From contig JAIWZP010000040.1 of NCBI GenBank assembly GCA_025201375.1, positions 186,001 through 250,000 of the forward strand: 64,000 nt of DNA, in the 5' to 3' direction. Below are positions 33,442 through 45,851 of the stretch, piece by piece. Position 1 is the stretch's first letter. Every line of letters begins with the position of its first letter. The notes below the pieces were generated by a model. The model was not told the DNA's origin. It saw nothing but the letters and a program-made list of their open reading frames with translations, and ran no database searches. The translations under genes and the position numbers were made by a program. This DNA comes from Gongronella butleri. Its lineage: Eukaryota > Mucoromycota > Mucoromycetes > Mucorales > Cunninghamellaceae.

Positions 33442-34238
33442 TGGCCGGGGGTAGAAACCGATCTCAAAAGAACAAAAAAAAAAAAAAAAGTCGATCTTTT
33501 ATAATCCAGAGAAAGCCAGTGACCCGTCTTGTGCTCGATCTATCCAAAAAAATAAAAATAAAAATTCGGGGGATTCCTAGATCGAGGTGCAGAAACGCAG
33601 TAAAAATATAAAAAAGAAAAAGAACGTTGGGGGTGACAGCTAGGTGACACCCACATGCCTGTACTTTTGGTGTCCCACTCTCTTTCTCTCTCTCCCCCCT
33701 TTTTTTTTTGGCCCTCCCGCTCCACATGATGACACACATTACGCGCGCGCAATGCCCTTTAAAATGCTATCGACCCCCCTCTTGCCTCTTGCACTGCAAA
33801 GCCGACCACTTTAAAGTGCGCTAAATAGGTCCGTGGCGCGCTCATGACAATCACAAGAAAAATTGGTAACCAAGATTCAGCATCCAAGGATGGGTTCAAT
33901 TATAAAAAAAACGAGATTTGCTATGATGACCAAGCAAAAAGCAATTAAAGCGTTCAATTGCAGCAAGGAGGATGACGCGAGCAGGAGACAGATGAGAACG
34001 GACACGGTGATGGGGCACGATGGGCCTCCCGCCCATGGGGTGGCTTCCAAATAGACAAAGAAAACCGGATGCTTGGTACCCGTGTGGAACAAACGCGTGC
34101 AGAGTGAGAAAACAACAACAACAAAAAAATGGGACGATGGCACGTCGTGCGAACGGATCAAGGACCCCCCTCCCGCGGGCAAGGGAAAAAAAAACGAGCG
34201 TGGCATGGGACGAAATTGGGCACAAGCGCGCGCAGGCA

Positions 34239-34281
<43 letters not shown>

Positions 34282-35372
34282 ATTTACCGCAGGCCATTGT
34301 GCCATGACGAGGAGTCCAAAAAGAGGGGGGGGGGAAGGAGACGACGAAGATCCGATGAGGAGGCGATCCCCCCACCCCTTTTTTTTTTTTTCTTCAGGAA
34401 CGCAAAAAAGGCCGTTCTCAGACTTAAAGAGAGTGCCAAGCAAGCTGCGCGTCACCCCTTGATACACGACGCACGCCCCCTGTGTTTTTTTTCTTTTGTC
34501 TCAACGTCAATCCACTTTCCTAATGCAATTCAGAGCCTGCAGGACCCACTGCAGACAAAAAAAAAGAGAGAAAGAGAGAGAAATAATAATAAAAAAAGTC
34601 TAATTGACCCTTCTGAATTGCGAGGTCTCCGAAAAGGCACGCTGATGCGTGAATTGGATGAATTTGTGAGCTTGTGTTTGTGCACAAGCTGAGGAGACAA
34701 TTGAAATTTGGAAAGAGAAAGAGCGAAAAAAAGAATGAGAAAGAGGGCGTAGCAGAGACAATGGATTTGTTGCCGCATCGTTTTTTTTTCTTTCTTTTTT
34801 TGCTAACGGAATTACGTATTGTTGATGTTGTCATCATTGCACGTCCAAACGTTCTCCCTGCGTAGGCAGGGCCACGGATTGAGTGCAACAGCGACCTTTT
34901 TTTTTTTTTTTTTTTTTTTTTTGCACGCACGCACGCACAAAACATCTCCTCCTTTTTTTCTTTTCTTTTTTATTTTTTTTTAAAAAAAGGAGAAACGTCC
35001 CTCCTTGCAGCATGATGACACCCCCTTCTCAATGCATCTTGTTGGTCATCGCCCCATTTTTGGGCGGGAAACAGAAAACCGGTTTTTTTTGGGTCATTTT
35101 TTGTTTTTTTTTCAGTTGTATATGTACAAAGAGGTCTTTTTTATTCATAAGTTGAGAGAAAAAAAGGTAAAAGCGGTGAAAAAAGGGAGGGGGTATCAAT
35201 ATACAAATGCGTGGCAGTCAAAATATAAAAAAAAATGGGCAAGATGCGGTCTGGCGCGAGCGCGAAAAAAGGGTCGGGGGGCAAAGGGGCCAAAGGGGAC
35301 GGAGAGGAGGGGGGGGAGAGAGGTAAAAGCGATTGTCAAGTGTGTCGTCAACAAAAGGGAGATTGCCCTTGC
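33393..35372. other. 2 kb intergenic region rich in homopolymers
   Basis: No gene supported. It holds T or A runs of up to about 38 (34242-34279), which generate long poly-F and poly-K frames on both strands. A short protein-like frame ends at 34692 (+) with DPSELRGLRKGTLMRELDEF, but no start or splice context could be built. A poly(A) signal for the next minus-strand gene lies at 35140-35145. Confidence 0.45.
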
Positions 35373-36826
35373 TCAAGATCGGTGTGTCAAGGAGGACAGA
35401 TTCTTAAGAGCTTGAGAGATTTGATCCTGGAGTTGGCGCTGACACGAAGCGTGATCGTGTGTATGAGTGGACACGGAGCGATGTAGCGCGTCAATGCGAT
35501 CCTGAACGGCCTTTTCCCATTGTTGGCGCAGAATTGTTTCGTGTTCGAGTCGCTGTTCCATCATTGACAGGCGATGTGTCCAAGAAGACGACGACGATGG
35601 CGTCAATGGCAATGTCGATGGGTTTGTCAAGGTGACGTCGATGCTTGCAGTGGTTGTGGTAGTGGCGGCGGCATCGGTGGTGGGCGCTGCGGACGTGGTA
35701 GGTGGAGAGGAATTGGACAATGGAGGTTGTGGTGGCTGGTATTGTGTGATGAGCGAGTCCAATTTGGCGATTGTCAGCTGCTGTGTGCGTTGCAGATCTT
35801 CGCGATGGAACCTTTCCTCCTGAATCAGACATTCCAACTGTTTCAGCCGCTGGTGCGCGCGCGCCTGTTGCTCTTGCAACGTCTTGTGGAACATTTGCAC
35901 CAATTGCAGCATATTTGACGACGACGACGTGGTTGGTGGCGATGTCGTGGTCTTTTGCGTGGTGCTGCTTGTGCTTGTGTCGCGTGGCGCGTGATGAGAA
36001 GCCCGATGGATGGGCATTGGGCGTGTCTGCATGGTCATGGGCGAAGGCGAGCTGCCCGTGCCATTGGGTCTAGGTGCCGCCAATAAAGACGCGGAAAATG
36101 AAGGTGCGCGCACATGAGTGGCCGACCGCGAGTACCGAGGCAACGAAGATGTGGAAGAGGCCGCGGGCGGCGGCACATGTAACTTTTGCTTGACGCGGTA
36201 TTGCAGCAAATGTCTTTTGACGTGATGCACGCGCGTGTGCTCGTCCGGCGCCTGCAATGGCCTCCGCCGCGATGCTGTGGATTCGTCACGCAGCCATCGC
36301 TTGCCCGCTCGGCTCTGCAAGTGGATGGCCAACGGCGAAATCGATGAATTTGGCGAAACCAGAGGATTGGGCGCCACAGTCGTGGGTCGGCCAGGCACAC
36401 GTGCCGAGTGATGACGCGATGACACCGCAGACGCAACGGACGCCGCCCTGGACGACAACCGTTTGGCATTGGTGGCCGCAGGCGCATGTGATGGCGATGG
36501 AATATGCGACATCCAGTCCATTACGGCCTTGTCCTTGCGTTTGGCAAACCATTCAGCAAGCGCACCTTGGTCAGGCTCAGGCGGACCGCCCGTCGTCGTC
36601 GGTGGAGGTACCTCTTGCACAATATTTGTCTGTAGAGACGACAATCGTTGCCTTTCGGCCGTCGAACTCGCTAATTTTTTCAAAAGACGCGACCGAGGAG
36701 GAAACTCGTACTGCTCTTGCTCGTTGGTCAGCGATTGCGGCACAAGAATCTCCTGCGACCCGTCCGGGTATCGTTTGATCACCGCCTTTTTTGAATAAAA
36801 AAAAAAAAAAATAGTGAGCTGGCTGC

Positions 36827-36857
<31 letters not shown>

Positions 36858-37239
36858 GGCTTACCTTTCGCTTGTCCCCCCAGAGCAAAAAGGAGCGGGG
36901 CTGCCGCTGGCGGACCTGAGCCATGGCAGTGGCAGCGCGCGCGGCAATACGACGCTGGGTTTCACGTTCTTTGTCGTTTTTCTCGTTTTTGGCCGAATTG
37001 GTGTTATTTGGGGCATGGCTGGTTTGGGCGGCCGCCGCCGAGGAAGACGACGCGGCTGAGGATGGCCCTGGCGCGGCACGGCCCGTGCGCATGGCCGCTG
37101 GCGGTCGTGGTTGCTGCTGGATGGACGTTGATCGGCGTGTCGGCCGAGGATGAGGCACGGACGGCGCATTGGAGGTCGTTGCTGCGCGGCCGCGGCCTGC
37201 ACGTGGCGTTGTCGTCGATGGTGGCGTGCGCTCATGCAT
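35373..37239 (-). CDS. Orphan disordered/coiled-coil protein, 595 residues
   Basis: Exons 36865-37239 and 35373-36785, joined in phase 0 across an intron with T tracts. Exon 1 is a disordered Ala/Ser/Pro/Arg-rich stretch ending in a basic helix (KERETQRRIAARAATAMAQV). The junction gives the best-conserved-looking segment, SFLLWGDKRKAVIKRYPDGS followed by QEILVPQSL. Residues 245-440 are basic and disordered. Two coiled coils follow: about 425-480 (HKTLQEQQARAHQRLKQLE) and about 530-590 (MEQRLEHETILRQQWEKAVQ). The layout fits a cytoskeletal or centrosomal scaffold, but no family was recognised and this is inference only. Confidence 0.6.
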
Positions 37240-38009
37240 CTAATGAGGGGATGACAGATATGACAAGGAAAAAAATACACAGAAATATATAAAAAGAGAG
37301 AGAGAGAGAGGAGGGAGGCAGGTATGACGAACACGAGGGCGGCCGGCGGCGGAGAGTGGAGTGCGAGTGTGAGACAAAAAAAAAAGTGGAAAAAAAAGTA
37401 GCGATAAAATACAAAAAAGCAACGAAGCGCGGCAAAAAAAAGAGGCACCGACGCGTGTAAAGAACAAACAAAAAATAAAAGAGACGAAGCGGCCGAGCGT
37501 ACGTGGAAAGGCAGGTGGAGGAACGTGCGTTTCGCGGCCGATGGAGAGTAAAAAGCGAACTGAACGAGCCAAAAAAAAAAACAAAAAAAAAAGGTGGGGG
37601 GAGGAGGTAGGAGGGAAAGCGACGGGAGTGTGTGACGGTGTCAATGGCTGGTTTAGCGCTTCATAGAGAGAAGAACAAAGGCTCAAGATGGTACGAACGG
37701 GTGTAAAGCAAGAGAAAAATTTAGTAAAAAAAAAAGTAAAAAGGTAAAGGGAGCGAGGCAAAAAAAAAAGAAATAAAAAATAGGTGGTATGGTACAACGA
37801 AAAACAACGAGAAGAAAAAGGGAAAAAGACGCAGTGGGAAACAAAAAGAGAGAGAGTGAAAAAAAAAAGCCAAAGCGCAAAAATAAAAAAAAGGAGGCGG
37901 CCCGCACTCAATCATGAAGCTTTTGCGGTGTCAATGGGGCTGGCATGACCCTAGAGCAAATATTTAGTTGGTGTGACTCGATGAAACCTTTTTTTTTTTC
38001 GTTTCCAAC
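37240..38009. other. Intergenic region, purine-rich, no gene
   Basis: About 770 bp with long GA-rich tracts on the plus strand, i.e. CT-rich leader of the minus-strand gene starting at 37239. The long frame at 37240-37911 (-) is almost only Phe, Leu and Ser from TTT/CTC tracts and is rejected. Confidence 0.5.
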
Positions 38010-39854
38010 TTACGAGCCTGATTGCTGTGACGATGCCTCAGGCACATCCGCAAAGGGGTCAAATGGATCAATATTGGCTGTCGACGACGACGTTGCCGCC
38101 GGTGCCGAGGTCATTTGTTCAGGCTGCTTCCCGTTGCCATTGGATGAAGACGAGCTTTGAATTAAAAAAAAAGAAAAGCACGGTGTGAGCTGGAGACGAG
38201 CAAGAGAAAAAAAAAAAAAAAGAAAAAAAAAAAAGAGGCGCGCGCGCGATTTGCTTGCCGAATGCCTCGCTTGTGCTATCCTACCTGGAAGACGCTTGCT
38301 GATTGCTGTCGAGCGAGATGAGCGGCTCATTCGTGCCACGCACGTTGACAGAGCGCGAATTCGTCGTGGCAACATTAATGGCGCCATGCTCAAGCATATC
38401 GTCGTATGCCTTGAACGCATTGATCAATTCGCCATTGGCGAGAATAAGCGCAGCTACAAAAAAAAAAAAAAAAAGATAAAAAAAAGGGGGGAGGGTGCGG
38501 GGCCAGGGGAAATGAGGATGAGTGTGCTTCGCAAAAGCCAGCGTCTCGTGCCACATACAAACCAAATCAGGATCGTCGCACGCCTGTAAATGATCAGAGA
38601 TGACGCGTTGAAACATCTTGCACTTTGAATAGAATTCCTACATTCCAAAAGAAAAAAAAAATGGGCGAGTGTGAGAACAATTCTTGTTCCATTCACACCG
38701 AAAACAAGGGTTGTACCTGAATCAATTCATTCTTGGTAATATCTTCTTGCGTCGGGTCTGTAAAGGACAATGTCTGTGAAAACAGCTGTGCATTGTTCTT
38801 GGCAAGCTCAACGTCGGCCAAAATATCCGCAGGCTATCAACAAACAAACAAAAAAAAAAAAAAAAACAATCAATCACCATGCAGCTCCGAGTCATTCATC
38901 GCGTCATGCACGGCAACCAACGCGCACACGTATTTATCGGCACGCACGCACGCACGCGCCCAATGACCCTTTTTTACGAGTTTTTTTTATTTTTTTTATT
39001 TTTACCTTTGCGGGGCCCGTGGGCAACTGCGGATGTTGGCGCTGCTGCTGGTGCTGCTGTTGAATCATGTGCATTTGCGAGCCAAACAGGCCGGTGCGCT
39101 GCGCCGGCGCCTGCGTCTGCCCGTGCACGAGGAATTCGTGCACACGACAAAGAGCGCCAGCTGCAGGGTCTTGGCCATAAACCACCACCCAATGCTGCAA
39201 ACATTGCAACAGCCGACTATGCACTTCATCATCCGTCGCCTAAAACAAAAAAAAAATGAGTGCCACGCCCCTTTCCCCTTTTTCTCCTTTTCGCCTTTTT
39301 TTATTTTCGCCCAGTTGGCCTCATTTTTTCGCCTTACCTCACGCGCAAGCTTGTCCAGGTCCTCGCCAAATGTCTTTGCGCACAATTGATCTATAAAAAA
39401 AAAACCCATCAATGGCTATTTTGTTTCACGTCATTGCCCCGCTTACCCCTCATTTTTTCTCGGCAGTTTTCTGATAGCGAGTTCAATATCTAAGCAAAGG
39501 AGAAAAAAAAAAGTGAGCACGTGGGACGCGTCGTTTCTTGTTTTTTTTGAAGCGCACCTCCAAGGAGATAACCTGGGTCTTTGGCACGGGTGTGAGCATT
39601 TTCTTTTGCAAAAGCTTGCGCGCCTCCTTGGCACCAAGTTCCGAGTTGTTGACCACTTGGCAAATTTCGTACACGAGGGCCCAGTCCAGGTCTTGCTGCG
39701 TCGTCGCCTTTTCTACAAGATGGAGTCAGCACTGTCAGCTTCGCGCCCGGCAATAAAGATAAAAATGCCTCTTTTGCCCTCTGTTTTGCCAAATTATCTT
39801 ACCGATATTCGTCGTAATGGTCGTAGGCGTTATCTTTTTCGAGAACAAAGGCAT
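38010..39854 (-). CDS. VHS-GAT domain endosomal sorting adaptor (Tom1/Lsb5-like)
   Basis: Nine exons: 39803-39854, 39558-39712, 39447-39489, 39338-39390, 39006-39239, 38717-38833, 38559-38637, 38285-38453, 38010-38154; 348 residues. The VHS domain (about 1-150) shows EKATTQQDLDWALVYEICQV, ISLEILNSLSENC and LQCLQHWVVVYG. The GAT domain (about 180-265) starts PADILADVELAKNNAQLF and ends ANGELINAFKAYDDML. The tail carries a clathrin box LISLD (289-293) and a DPFDPF motif (330-335), known binding sites for clathrin and AP-2 type ears. Proteins of this layout bind ubiquitinated cargo through GAT and act at endosomes or the actin-rich cortex. No GAE ear is present, which argues against GGA. Confident in domain call; Tom1 versus Lsb5 is open. 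Confidence 0.88.
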
Positions 39855-42589
39855 GGTGGTGTTTCAAAAAAAAAAAAGGAAAGCTTGGAGCAGCGAGAAG
39901 AAAAAAGAGTGGAGAAAAAGTAGCAAGCTTGCTTGGTGCAACCCCCTTTTTAGGTTAATTCGAGCTCCGCCGCACAAATGACGTTGATTATTTTTCGCCA
40001 AGACGGAAGGCGATCCTTTTCTTCCATCCGCCCCTCCCCCCCTCCAAAAAGGGCACGCGCTTTGCCCAATCGCTTGAAAATGCAAGCGCCCAGGGCCAAA
40101 AGCCGACCATTCAGCCGATGGCCAACACAAAACAGACCAGCCACGCGCGCCAAGAAACAAAATCATCCACGGCCGATGATGAGCACAACAAAAAGGCACG
40201 GGACATCGTGCCATTGGCCCTGCGAAATTCTTGCTTGGTAGCTTGAAACACGCCCTTTGAGAGCCTGAGAGGCGAATTGGGCATCCAATGGCGCACTTAA
40301 TCAAGCAAACACTCACATACGGCATTGACAACATGAAAAGGAGGACACGGGGCGAAAAATTGGCTGTCATCAGCAATTGCTCACTTTCCAACAAGGGCAA
40401 GAAGTCAAGTCAAATACAGCTCAATGAAACGAGCAGATCCATGAACGACATGACACCAAGTTTTGTGACCATTGACGCGCTACAACTGGAGGATGGTGCT
40501 CCACAATTTCTCAAAATACATCAAAAAAAAAAAATAGGATCGTTGCTTATTAACTTGGCCGAAATCTTTTGAAATTCAGAGCAGCTGTCGCTTGCTTGTT
40601 CAAGCACTTCACAGCTTCGCATTTTCTCATTGATCAATCGGTCCATGTCCACGAAAACACGTGTAGCGTACAAACACAGATTTATTGGCCAAGGAGTTGT
40701 CTCAGAAAAAACTTGCCCAATCGAATCCGAATTTGTTACGGATAATTTTGGCCTCTAGGATTCGTGTTTTGGTGCAATAAAAAACAGGTGTTGGATTAAG
40801 CTCTTTGGTCGAGACCATCGCCATTGCATCTTTATTAATGCTGTATTTGCTTGTTGTCGATGAAACGGCACCCTACAGCGAAATGGATTCTTTAAAACTG
40901 TTGTTTCAGCGCGTCTCTTTCGAATGAGCCCACCCACGGCGCGCTGCGGCCACTGGATCGAGCGCAAACACGATTTTCGAAAATTGTGGATTTTCCCAGG
41001 GGTACAGTCGAGGAGTTGAAAAGGGCGAAATAAAAACTCCTCAGATCGCCACGCCTTTCAACCATATGGTAAAGTCACCTTGATGACCAACAGAAATGCC
41101 TAAAAAACCTAGGATCCATTGGCTGATTTCCGCGAAAAACGTGAAAATCTGTTATTTTCCATCCCAAGGCAAAGTCGACGAGGGTTGGCCGCAGCGACTT
41201 GAAAGAGATATCACTAGAATCAGCACGACTTGAAGTGTGCGCAAGCATCGTTGATCTCTCAAAAAGGCGATTTTTTTGGCATTTTGACACGGTTTCAAAA
41301 CCATATACACTTTTCGACACGTGATAAACCGCGTCCAAAGTCGAGTTACGCGCGCCTGCTCCTCATCAAATCCATGCACTTGGCGTCCTCCTTGCTAATG
41401 GACGCGTTGGCGCGGCTCTATGGACGCGTTTTTCCCGCGCAATTCGCACTTGAAGTTTAATCTAAAATCGCCCATTGCTCGAGATCCAACAGATGGATAG
41501 CGTTCTTTTTTGCCATTTTCATTGGTTTTGCAATGCGATTCACCTTGCGTGCAAGTTTAAGCCATTTCTAAAGACCTGAGTTTTCAATTTTGGTTCTGGA
41601 GGCTCGCCACGACTAAAATCCCATTTGGCCGTGTGCCGCTCCCAATGACTTTTTAACAGTGGCAAATGGAGCTCCATCCGTTTACTCGCGCTTACTCTTT
41701 CACATTGGGATGCCGTTTGAAGTTTTTCATTTTCGTCTTGGTCACAGCAAATTTGAATTATCGCTAAATATTTGCTTTGCGAGATTAATCTCGATGTACG
41801 CTACCTAGAGACACGGGGATGGGCTCAAACCGTCGGTCACGAGCACCAATAACTTTTGCGCGATATTTTACCAATGACATATTGGGATTTTTTTGAATTA
41901 AAGAAAAATGTTTTCTTTCCCACTCTGCTTGGCAGTTCACTTTATGTTTGCAATTCGCAACTGACAAACGTCGGTTTCAGAAAAAGGCCAAGAATTTAGC
42001 GCATCACGAGGCACGCCAAGTAAAAGCGAAATGAATCCAATGGCCATGTTCTTTATTCAAACTGCCCTTTTTTTAAGCATGCATTGCAATTCCCTGCTTT
42101 GTAGGGCATTCCTGACAACGTTTGCATCGATTAGATGGCTAAGAAACAGGTGCATCACGCAGCACACGAAACGGGTGGGAAAAAATAACTCAACTCTCGT
42201 GTTTGTTTTTTAAAGCTCCACCTTTTTTTACTGTTTTGGGCCGAGTGCGTCCCCAATTATGACATGACATGGGCGTTTTACAAATGCTTTTCTCTGAAGA
42301 GCCTGTCAGGCGTGGCACACGAAAGGTAGTGCCTATCGCCAGATAGGCGGGGTGACATGTGGCAAAAAAAAACAGAGATAAAAATGAGAATCAATGAGCG
42401 GGGAATGATTTTATTTTCATTTCAAGGGCATGCTGGGTCTATAATATGGGCAAAAATGGACAATGAAATGGAAAAAAAAACAAAAGGAGTGGGGGGGGGA
42501 CGTGAAGTAAAAAGAGGGGGTATGTACAAGTAACAACAATGTAAAAACGAGAATTGGCATAAAATATTAATACAATGGGGGATTTATGC
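39855..42589. other. 2.7 kb island with an inverted repeat copy, no gene
   Basis: AT-rich; the repeat copy at 40780-41640 is described separately. A frame at 40288-40572 (+) of 94 residues has no motif and ends in a lysine run. The poly(A) signal of the PH gene lies at 42410-42415 on the minus strand. Confidence 0.5.
40780..41640 (-). repeat. Dispersed repeat, copy 2 (inverted relative to 13580-14420)
   Basis: Its reverse complement follows 13580-14420 block by block for about 850 bp. The frame on the minus strand at about 41270-41100 gives a peptide with LRPTLVDFALGWK, aligned to LRPRLVELTLGRK in copy 1. Outside these limits I could no longer follow the alignment on either side. Confidence 0.7.
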
Positions 42590-43505
42590 TTAATGAGGCA
42601 AGCTCGGGAGGGGCGTGGTGGGTACGGGTTGCATTGGCAATCCGCGGTATTTTGCGTCCATTTCAAATTCGAAGACGCCAACAGAAGAGACGGTGTGAGA
42701 CCCAGCGGCCAGCGACTGGGGCTTTTTGTTTCGCACAAACAAAGGCGGCGATAGCTTGGCAGTGCCCACGGAGGTCGATAAGGTTGCCTCGGAAGGCAGC
42801 GACTCGAGTGATTCGGTCGACGAGCGATAAGGCAAGAGTGAGGGCGATAAGGAGGACGAAAGGGGCTTGTCCAAATGCGACGATGACGATGGCATGCCCG
42901 ATGGGCGGTCGTTCAAGTCCAAGCGGTCCAGCCACTTGTCCAGGACACTGTAATTCGAATCCTCTGAGTATGGTTTGCTGAAAAGCGACGATGATGTCGT
43001 GGATGCCGACGAAAGGGGCGAAATCATGCCAGACATGCTGCTGTCGACGCCCACGCTGTCCATCATGCTTGGATTCAGTGACGCGCATGTGTTGGAGCAG
43101 CAATGCTTCTTGGTCGTGTGCCGGCGCATCGCAACACGCAGCCCGTCTAGCCAGTAGACAAGGTCGCGTTCATTGTCTGCATAAAAACTATGGTGCCGAT
43201 GGTGACGGCAATCGGAAACGAGTTGGAATCGGTCGTTCTTGCTGTCCGATTTCTCTTGCAAGGTATAACGACGCAGATCAAGCGTGCCTGCAGGGCGGCT
43301 GTCAGACTAAAACATTAAAAAAAAATAAAAAAAAAAGATGTGAGCCATGGCTCATTTTTTTTCTTTCTTTTTCTTCATCTTCTTCACGACTTACGGCATG
43401 CTTGTAGTAGCGCAGCTCGTGGTCGGCAAGCACGCAGTAGCGTCGATGGCGAGACGAGGGTAACAGGCCCGATTTGAGCAACCAGCCTTCAATGCGGCCA
43501 CTCAT
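42590..43505 (-). CDS. PH-domain protein, 275 residues
   Basis: Exons 43395-43505 and 42590-43306, joined in phase 0. The PH domain fills residues 1-102: strand 1-2 IEGWLLKSG, then HRRYCVLADHELRYY, the basic FYADNERDL turn, and the C-terminal helix DLVYWLDGLRVAM with the invariant Trp. The N-terminal Lys/Arg pattern (K11, R21-R22) fits phosphoinositide binding. The rest is disordered and Ser-rich, with one hydrophobic motif YSVLDKWLDRLDLNDRP (about 164-180) that may be a short interaction motif. A TATA-like element (TATAAAG on the minus strand) lies at 43655-43661, 150 bp upstream. Inference: membrane-recruited adaptor; the pathway is unknown. Confidence 0.8.
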
Positions 43506-43838
43506 GATGGTGTAGAGAGAATGAAAAAAAGTAAAAAAGAAAAGAGAGAGGAAAGAAAAAGGAAGGAGAGCCGAACAAAAATAACAATAGGAAAGAGAAC
43601 AATGAGAAGAAAAAAAAAGGAAAAAAGCGCAGCATGACAAAATGGGGGTGCGCCCTTTATACGATTTTGCCGGAGCCACGTTGCCGATGGCAAGCACAGC
43701 CCAGCCCAACTTTGGCCACACGCGCTAAGAAAAAATTTTTGATTCAAAGAGCGCGCTCCAATTAGAGCAGCGGCTGTGGCCAAGCTCTCGCCATAAAAGG
43801 ACTTTGTGCAACAATGAGAAGAAATCTCTTTAATGACT
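43506..43838. other. Short intergenic region upstream of the PH gene
   Basis: 333 bp between the PH gene start and the stop codon of the zinc-finger gene, both on the minus strand. It holds the TATA-like element of the PH gene and a purine-rich stretch; nothing else is seen. Confidence 0.5.
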
Positions 43839-45851
43839 TCATTTCCTATCCAAACAATGATGCAATCTTTCCGCCAATGCTTGCTGCTTGACGTGATCGT
43901 CATGCACTAGCGTTTTGGACCCCTGCACTTGCCATTGTAGCTTCAATTCCTCCATTGCTTGCATTGCTTCCCACAATGAGCCCATACTACGCCGATACTC
44001 TGAAATTTTCAATGCAACCTGTCATAAAAAACGACGTGCCGTATTAGTATTTTAGTTTCGGACCCAATTGCCGGGACGTGAAACAAAGGCGGCAACCAAC
44101 TTGCCTTGATTTCCAAAAACTCGTCGCCATTGGTTAGCGCGATAACATCATTTGCGTGCTGCATTCGTACAAGGTCATCTGTCAAAAAAGAGGAAAGCAA
44201 GCAATAAGGACCGTGACACTTTTTTTTTTTTGGGTGGCTCCACTCTCTAAGCATCCCACCGCCCCCTTTTTTTCATCATGCACTTGCCTTTTTCAAGACA
44301 CAAGACCAACCATGTAGCTAGTGGCACCAAGACTATCTTGTGCAACGATTCGGCTGACGCCTTTTTTGCTTGGTGGTGCAACAGTAGCAATTGCACGTCC
44401 ATGGCCGCGTGCGGCATGCCGATGTGACGGTAAACCTGAGAAAAAATTTCATGAGTCAATGTGATTTGTTCGTTTCTCGCGCTTCTTTTCCGGTAATTCG
44501 TACGGCGGTCAAGCCTGTCCCGGTGGTTTGGCACACACATGCCGCATCGATTGGCTGACAAGGCGACGGACAATGGGCGAGCACAATGTGGTACAGGACC
44601 AAAGCGATCAACGTGGCCTGCGGCACCTTGGACCCCGTGACCTCCAACGCCACTGGCTGAGCAAAAGCTGCCGCGGCTTCTTGTATTAGTGCAAAGTCCC
44701 ATGCACGTGACGACAGTAATCGACACTTGTCTTGCATGCCAGACACCGACGTGATGTTGGCGGTCTAATGAATTTTTTTAAAAAAAAAACGTCAAAAAAT
44801 AAAAAACCGCGTCATGGTGTGCTTTTTCCTCTTTTTTCTTGCATTTTTACCTCGGCCAATGCGTTGATTTCACTTGCAGGCCATGCAAAGGCGTGTTGAA
44901 TCAAGTCCAAATAGGCATTGTGCGCCATTGGGAGATCATAGAGGCAAAAAAGGCGCGCAAGGAGGCGCCGTGGTCGCATGGCAAGCTGCGGGTGGGTATC
45001 GCATGCGGCAATCAATGTCTTGGCTACTGACAGCGGCGCATGATGAGTGTGATAATAATCTTGAAGAGATAAGGTGAGCATTCCACGTGGCAAAAAAAAA
45101 ATCAACCTTTTTCCTCCTCGTCCGATCACTCCGATGTGGCCCACTCAGCTTAAAACTCACCGTGCGCAAGAGCAAGATACGCGTCCAATGGCTCGCCCTT
45201 GATCGATGCCAATTTCGCCTCCAATTCATCTAAAAATAAAAAAAAAAGAGCGTGAATTTTTTTTTTTTTTTTTGCCATGCTTGGTCGCTTTTTACCTTTT
45301 TGTGCAACCTTGGAGGCGGCCACTGGCGCCGTGGATGCTGGTTCTTTTGGCGCAAAGGGCGATGGCTTTGGAGGCGGCTTTGACGGCGCCTTGGCTGATG
45401 CATTGGCGGGCGCCTGCGCCTTTTGTCCTGCCTTTTTCGCATTCGCGATATGTTTGGCGCTTTTCACGTGATTCTGCATAGTGGCCGCGTTGTTAAACTT
45501 CTTTTTGCACGCGCGGCAATACAAATCGTCCGCAGCAGCAGGTGCCGACCCGGGCTTGGAAGTGCTTGACGCGCTAGAATGCGTAGTTGGGGCCGTGCTC
45601 GTCGTCGTGTCCTTGCTTTTCGGCGCGGTGACAGCGGCTTTAGCACAAGAGTGTCGGGATCGATCAAAGGCGGCGTGCTGAAAAGGCTGCAACTGAAAAG
45701 ACGGGCCAAAGACTAGCAAAAAAAAAAAAAAAAAAAAAACGAATAAATCAGACTTGAATTGCCTTTTTACAGCAAAATTCAGCTTTTTACTATCGAGCAG
45801 CTGTGTGTCCAGACCAGGATCGGCGGCTGGCAATGGTGGATCGGTTGCCAT
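43839..45851 (-). CDS. U1-type C2H2 zinc-finger protein with helical C-terminal part, 472 residues
   Basis: Eight exons: 45791-45851, 45296-45712, 45161-45229, 44851-45059, 44504-44764, 44288-44435, 44105-44178, 43839-44018. Two neighbouring introns use GC donors (gcaagt) at 44287 and 44104. The finger YCRACKKKFNNAATMQNHVK, ending in SAKH, is a U1/JAZ-type C2H2 (C-x2-C, then H-x5-H), a fold often used for double-stranded RNA or protein binding. A basic Ala/Pro/Lys linker follows. From about residue 165 the chain is helical in repeated 35-40 residue blocks (LAKLASIKGE-like start, LSVAKTLIAACDTHPQLAM, WDFALIQEAAAAFAQPVAL, IGMPHAAMDVQLLLLHH), which suggests TPR-like repeats. I do not recognise the family. 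It shares a 230 bp divergent promoter with RPN3. Confidence 0.7.

Noticed and set aside
33877..34692. Several overlapping frames of 130-196 residues on both strands
   Set aside because: All are carried by T or A runs and differ only in where they enter them; none shows a motif.
37240..37911. 223-residue open frame on the minus strand
   Set aside because: Almost only Phe, Leu, Ser and Val from CT-rich and T tracts; this is the leader region of the gene starting at 37239.
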